DNA from: Thermoproteota archaeon
GTDB lineage: Archaea > Korarchaeota > Korarchaeia > Korarchaeales > Korarchaeaceae
NCBI GenBank assembly: GCA_015522685.1
Contig: WALU01000049.1
Location: forward strand, 22,441 to 86,440
Reading direction: 5' to 3'
DNA: 64,000 bases
Both the position numbers and the translations under genes were made by a program. Below, piece by piece: positions 60,427 through 64,000 of the stretch (its first letter is position 1; every line of letters begins with the position of its first letter). A model generated the notes under the pieces. That model saw only the letters and a list, made by a program, of their open reading frames with translations, made no database searches and was not told the DNA's origin.

Positions 60427-60810
60427 TTAGTATGGAAGTTCTCCAAAGAGGGAGATGATAGGATGAAAGTTCGCGATTCCAACTAAAGCTAGCCATAGTA
60501 CATAAGCTACCAAAGCTGTCACTATGAGACGAACTGGTTGTTTGTTATAGGCAGGAATTAGTAGAAATAAAGCCTGCATCATAACTAATATCAAGTAAAA
60601 GTTACTTAAAATTACATTTTGGGGTTGCATCCATACGATCATGACCCATACCCCTAGCTCAGCTATGAATAAAGCTACAGGAAATGTGAAAATGGCAAAT
60701 AATGCACCATAGATTGTTTCTACAAGTACTTTCTTTATGGCAGGGGGTAAGCCTCTCTTTCTTCTAATGGTAGAAGTCTTGCTCCTCCAACTCCTAGACG
60801 ATCTTAGCAT
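60427..60810 (-). CDS. small membrane protein, unknown
   Basis: 127 residues: a strongly basic N-terminus (RSSRSWRSKTSTIRRKR), then four predicted helices, including IYGALFAIFTFPVALFIAEL and LILVMMQALFLLIPAY. Six bases downstream of pyrH on the same strand, hence co-transcribed. No family recognised. Confidence 0.6.
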   Translation of the reverse strand: MLRSSRSWRSKTSTIRRKRGLPPAIKKVLVETIYGALFAIFTFPVALFIAELGVWVMIVWMQPQNVILSNFYLILVMMQALFLLIPAYNKQPVRLIVTALVAYVLWLALVGIANFHPIISLFGELPY

Positions 60811-60816
60811 ATAGAA

Positions 60817-61518
60817 TCACCCCAACTTTATAATGCTTCCTACATTCTTTCCTTCTATTAGATCGAGTAAAGCTTCTGGATTATCTCCACTTAAAATTAT
60901 CGTTGAGATAGACGATCTTCTCAGGATTTTAATTGACAATGCGTCGAGAAGCTCGTAAGTACCTGGATGATAGGATTTATCTATTATAATATGCTCTAAT
61001 TCATCATAAGTTAAAGTTTCTATCTTTTTAGCATCTGGATATAGCTTAGGATCCTTATCATAAACTCCATCGACTCCAGTCATTTTAGCAATAATGTTAA
61101 ACTCAAGCTTCTCAGCCAAGAGGGCAGCAACTGCATCTGTAGATTGACCTGGCTGCATCCCTCCACTTACAGGTATTCTATTCATTGCTATGGCAACTGC
61201 AGCATCTTCATAGCTCTTAACTATTTTAGGATAGGCTAAAGAGCCAAGAGAAGACATAATTACTGTAGCATGCAGCCTAGTAGCAAGTATTCCTGCATAA
61301 TCTTGGGTATAGTTATCTCCTCCCATGTTCCTAATCACATCTATGTATATCCTTGCTAGGTCACTGCCACCAGTTACTATCGCTATCTTAATACCCAAAC
61401 CCTTCAACTCTCTCACTACCTTCGATATCCTCATTATCAACGAATAATCTCCGCTCATTATGCTTTTGAATGTATATCCCCCCATTAGGAGGACTAAACC
61501 TTCTACCTTCGAGGCCAA
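60817..61518 (-). CDS. pyrH: UMP kinase, archaeal type
   Basis: Amino-acid-kinase fold: LLMGGYTFKSI at the N-terminus, IAIVTGGSDLARIYI near residue 50, DAVAALLAEKL near 127, and MTGVDGVYDKDPKLYPDAK near 145. Makes UDP from UMP. The opening loop reads GGYTF, where most have GGSVL. Starts at TTG 61518 with GGTGATC two bases before it, a textbook case of the site used in this genome. Follows taw1 by 24 bp. Confidence 0.9.
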   Translation of the reverse strand: MASKVEGLVLLMGGYTFKSIMSGDYSLIMRISKVVRELKGLGIKIAIVTGGSDLARIYIDVIRNMGGDNYTQDYAGILATRLHATVIMSSLGSLAYPKIVKSYEDAAVAIAMNRIPVSGGMQPGQSTDAVAALLAEKLEFNIIAKMTGVDGVYDKDPKLYPDAKKIETLTYDELEHIIIDKSYHPGTYELLDALSIKILRRSSISTIILSGDNPEALLDLIEGKNVGSIIKLG

Positions 61519-61542
61519 AGGATCACCTTTCTCCTAAATAAC

Positions 61543-62529
61543 TTAGTAGAATCTTATGGCTCTTTCTAATCTAGATAAAAGTACAATTCTGCTTTGAGGT
61601 GACTCGTCTATTATATTATATCCAGATAAGCTAGCTAGTTTGCGAGCAAACTCCTTCACTTTCTCATGACTTGGCATATTCTCCCTTCTTAATCTCCTCC
61701 TTGAGTATCCTATCCACATGTAGGCCTTGGGCTCAACGTAAGTTGGCGTAGATCTCTTTATTATACGAGAAAATTCCCTGATAGTATCATCATCCATATT
61801 AAATTCTTTTATGAGGGGAATCCTCATTACCGTAGGACATGAAAATGATTGAAGGAGGTCTAAAGTTCTGTTTACCCTCTCCCAAGCATCAGACCATAAA
61901 GGCCTAGTTATCTCCATGTAAAGCTTCTCATTCGGGGCTGGTAAAGTGACATAAAGCTGAGTGGGCTCTTTCTCAAGCCTCTCTAATCTCTCTGGCAAGG
62001 TCCCATTTGTAACTATGAAAGTAGTCATTCCCCTTCTAGAATAAGCTTCAACCAATCCTCCTATATGAGGATATAATGTAGGCTCTCCTGTGAGAGATAT
62101 GGCGGCATGCTTTGGCTCTTCTGCCTCAAAAACCCATTCTCTCTTAAAAACCTTCACTCCCTTATATCCTTGGACCATCATTCGATGGAGCCTTATGCTC
62201 TCCTCAGCTATATCTTCAGGGTCATCCCATCTATCCGATTCATCAGGTACTTCTTTCCATCTATTCTCAAGGGGAACATCGCTAACATTTAATCTCCAGC
62301 AGTAAAGACATTGTAGATTGCAGAAGGATGCTGTTGGGGTCGTCTGTAGGCAGCGCCACGAAGGTATCCCGTAAAATTTGTGTTTATAACATGTCCTCCC
62401 TTCCATTAAGGCTTTTCTAAACCAATGGCATGGTTTTATGGCTGAATGATTTAGAACAATCTTATAGCCCTGCTTTTCCATGAGCTTTCTCACATAATTA
62501 GGTACCTTTACAATGCCAGTAGATAACAT
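61543..62529 (-). CDS. taw1: tRNA 4-demethylwyosine synthase (radical SAM)
   Basis: Builds the tricyclic wyosine base at G37 of tRNA-Phe from N1-methylguanosine and pyruvate. Radical-SAM motif SFCNLQCLYCW near residue 70 plus a conserved earlier cysteine (WRCLQTTP) and C in GRTCYKHKFYG for the second cluster; also AISLTGEPTLYP near 142. 328 residues; archaeal Taw1 lacks the flavodoxin domain of yeast Tyw1, as here. First gene of taw1-pyrH-membrane protein. Confidence 0.93.
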   Translation of the reverse strand: MLSTGIVKVPNYVRKLMEKQGYKIVLNHSAIKPCHWFRKALMEGRTCYKHKFYGIPSWRCLQTTPTASFCNLQCLYCWRLNVSDVPLENRWKEVPDESDRWDDPEDIAEESIRLHRMMVQGYKGVKVFKREWVFEAEEPKHAAISLTGEPTLYPHIGGLVEAYSRRGMTTFIVTNGTLPERLERLEKEPTQLYVTLPAPNEKLYMEITRPLWSDAWERVNRTLDLLQSFSCPTVMRIPLIKEFNMDDDTIREFSRIIKRSTPTYVEPKAYMWIGYSRRRLRRENMPSHEKVKEFARKLASLSGYNIIDESPQSRIVLLSRLERAIRFY

Positions 62530-62563
62530 CTTTATCCATTCTGAGTCCTTGTTCTAGATAATA

Positions 62564-63187
62564 ATGATTCTTCCCATGTTGGTAAGTAAGCAGTTAGAGT
62601 TAGCTCGCGATGAGCTAGAGCGTCTGAATTCATTAAGGGAGGAAGCAATGAAGCTGTCAAGGAAATGGCTTTCTCTCTGCAGAAATTCGATCCTGAAAGC
62701 TAGGGAGAAGAGGGAATTGGGTCATGTAGAGGACCAGCTGAGGTCTATGATAGAGGAAGTCAATAAATTTCTCAGAAGATGCACACTGCAGTTAGGCTAC
62801 CTCGATAGTTCCGTAAGATCCTTGATTTCTGACTCTCTCCAAGAGGCAGTAGAAGGTATAGCCCTAGCGAGGTTTCTAAGGGGAATGGAAATACCTAGTC
62901 ATAAGGAGCTCAATGTTAGCCCCAGGGAATATGTACTAGGAATTGGAGATGCCGTAGGAGAGCTTAGGAGAGTAGCTCTCCAGCTTTTAATAGAAAGGAA
63001 AATAACTGATGCCGAGAAACTGGTATCATATATGGACGAGATATATGAAAACCTAAACTCTATGGTATTTCCTGATTCGCTTCTGCCTGTAAGAAGGAAG
63101 GCTGATGTCGCTAGATCTCTTATAGAGAAGACTCTCTCTGAGATTATTATGATGAAAACTTCCACCGAGGTAAGAAGCGATGAGTAG
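62564..63187 (+). CDS. translin-family protein
   Basis: 207 residues, all-helical. Translin signature pieces: EAVEGIALARFLRG near residue 90, REYVLGIGDAVGELRRVALQ near 120, and the C-terminal RRKADVARSLIEKTLSEII. Archaeal translins form octameric shells that cut or bind short RNA. The acidic residues expected for the C3PO-type nuclease site cannot all be placed with certainty. Overlaps ribK by eight bases. Confidence 0.8.
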   Translation: MILPMLVSKQLELARDELERLNSLREEAMKLSRKWLSLCRNSILKAREKRELGHVEDQLRSMIEEVNKFLRRCTLQLGYLDSSVRSLISDSLQEAVEGIALARFLRGMEIPSHKELNVSPREYVLGIGDAVGELRRVALQLLIERKITDAEKLVSYMDEIYENLNSMVFPDSLLPVRRKADVARSLIEKTLSEIIMMKTSTEVRSDE

Positions 63188-63857
63188 GGAATTAAAAGAA
63201 CTAGATCCATATACCTCACATTTGCTATTGGCTGTAATCCTCCTTGGAGGATCTAAGAAGCCTGTAAGAGCTTCCGATTTATGCGAATACTTGGGCACCT
63301 CTAGGGCAACAATATCAAGGTGGATATCAAAAGCTGATAATCTCGGCTTTTTGAGATCAATTATAGCCAAGAGGGTTCAATACATAATGGCTACTCAGAA
63401 ATCCTTAGAATTGATCAAGACGATATATGAAATGACCGAGGGAGTAAAATGGGATAAAGAGGTGCTAATGGCAGAGGTATTCTCAGGCATGAGAGAAGGT
63501 GCATATTATATATCTCGTCCAGATTATGTAATGGGTTTTAAGGAGATAGTGGGATATACGCCATTTCCAGGCACACTGAATTTGAAAATAAGGGAGGAAA
63601 ATGTTATCAAGGTCAAGGAATGGAGGAGAAAAGTTAGGCCAAGAGTTGTACCAGGTTTTGTTGAAGCGGGGAGGGCCTTTGGAGAGGTAGAAGTGCTCCC
63701 AGTAGAGCTCAATGGATCAATACATGCTCATGCTATATTTCCTCTTAGGAGGCATTACGGTGATAATGTATTGGAAGTAATATATCCTGAAAGCTTAAGA
63801 GTCAAACTAGATCTGAAAGATGGGGATATAGTAGCAGTTACACTGGAGACATGGTAA
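63180..63857 (+). CDS. ribK: CTP-dependent riboflavin kinase with N-terminal HTH
   Basis: Makes FMN using CTP; archaea-specific. The N-terminal 80 residues are a winged helix (ASDLCEYLGTSRATISRWIS). The kinase domain has GMREGAYYISRPDYVMGF, GYTPFPGTLNLKI and HAHAIFPLRRHYGDNVLEVI, all diagnostic. The fused HTH suggests it also represses flavin genes. Its stop touches the 3' end of the convergent tRNA-Val. Confidence 0.93.
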   Translation: MSRELKELDPYTSHLLLAVILLGGSKKPVRASDLCEYLGTSRATISRWISKADNLGFLRSIIAKRVQYIMATQKSLELIKTIYEMTEGVKWDKEVLMAEVFSGMREGAYYISRPDYVMGFKEIVGYTPFPGTLNLKIREENVIKVKEWRRKVRPRVVPGFVEAGRAFGEVEVLPVELNGSIHAHAIFPLRRHYGDNVLEVIYPESLRVKLDLKDGDIVAVTLETW

Positions 63858-63930
63858 TGGGCCGGGGGGGAATCGAACCCCCGGTCTCCGCCTCGTCAAG
63901 GCGGCGTCATAGCCTCTAGACCACCGGCCC
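63858..63930 (-). tRNA. tRNA-Val (GAC)
   Basis: Minus strand: acceptor GGGCCGG/CCGGCCC, anticodon stem CCGCC/GGCGG enclosing loop TTGACGA with anticodon GAC, T-arm TTCGATT between GGGGG and CCCCC. Discriminator A at 63858, no encoded CCA. Outside the anticodon loop it is identical to the Val-CAC gene. Confidence 0.95.
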
Positions 63931-63950
63931 CTCTGACCCAAGGAAGAGGT

Positions 63951-63965
63951 CCTTAAATAAGTTTT
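63951..63965 (-). promoter_or_regulatory. TATA box of tRNA-Val (GAC)
   Basis: On the minus strand AAAAAACTTATTTAAGG precedes the tRNA 5' end by about 22-25 bases, the normal archaeal TATA distance. The rest of 63966-64000 shows nothing. Confidence 0.6.
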
Positions 63966-64000
63966 TTAAAGAGAATATCCCAGCATCTTGCCACTAGGAC

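Noticed and set aside
1-64000. CRISPR arrays
   Set aside because: No series of regularly spaced repeats was seen; the only repeats are a 24-bp pair, a 15-bp tandem pair and short palindromes.

Overview
The window is chromosomal DNA of an archaeon, most likely a thermophilic member of the TACK group (Korarchaeota or a deep Thermoproteota relative). This rests on archaeal information-processing genes: a TFB, an Rpo8-like RNA polymerase subunit (known only from Crenarchaeota and Korarchaeota among archaea), aIF1, XPB with Bax1, XPD, two HerA/DUF87 ATPases, translin and Taw1. It also rests on archaeal metabolic forms: 3-dehydroquinate synthase II, GHMP shikimate kinase and CTP-dependent riboflavin kinase. 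AGA/AGG arginine codons, purine-rich coding strands, very GC-rich tRNA stems and BRE/TATA promoters with short leaders fit this. Many genes carry an extended Shine-Dalgarno, GGTGATC or GGTG, about 2-7 nt before ATG, GTG or TTG; several starts below were chosen on that basis. No CRISPR array, rRNA or intact transposon was seen.

Layout. 1-2,136: Bax1-XPB nucleotide-repair pair. 2,258-7,842: helix-hairpin-helix protein, ABC-2 exporter, presenilin-like protease, HerA-type ATPase with coiled coil. 7,859-11,211: a CoA-binding remnant, then ilvB-ilvN-ilvC. 11,211-14,636: gene-poor stretch with decayed genes (acylphosphatase-like with QDE repeats, others) and a secreted S-layer-like protein. 14,637-18,987: TauE/SafE permease, stand-alone Fe-S protein, CruF-like membrane protein, and a PadR-regulated ABC-2 exporter with a 28-bp perfect palindrome at the regulator start. 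19,167-23,779: DUF72 remnant, lysine 6-dehydrogenase-like enzyme, second S-layer-like protein, heme O synthase, aIF1. 24,002-30,317: proton-pumping pyrophosphatase, GMP synthetase, TldE/TldD.

30,451-39,016 is a membrane formate dehydrogenase locus: FdhD-like, FdhE, then alpha (Tat signal, catalytic Cys), beta and gamma subunits, with a divergent ModE-type regulator and a palindrome between. 39,062-45,749: a MobB-like protein without P-loop, a DUF84 NTPase, and shikimate genes (DHQ synthase II, aroE, aroK) around a core methionine synthase. 45,830-55,778: XPD, HAD phosphatase, eIF2B-like protein, glyA, thrC-thrB, PLD-like membrane protein, MFS transporter. 55,984-63,930: three tRNA genes (Val-CAC, Glu-CTC, Val-GAC) around rpo8-tfb-coiled coil-membrane HerA, adenylate kinase, pyrH, taw1, translin and riboflavin kinase.

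Working together: ilvBNC, thrBC and the shikimate genes give branched-chain, threonine and aromatic amino-acid synthesis. The Fdh complex would feed formate electrons to a quinone pool, and heme O synthase implies a heme-copper oxidase elsewhere. The most unusual signals are probable non-AUG starts (CTG at 40,913; ATT near 50,329; ATA near 60,271), the MobB-like and FdhD-like proteins lacking their hallmark motifs, the PadR palindrome, the rpo8-tfb-coiled coil-HerA cluster, and several genes decayed by in-frame stops.
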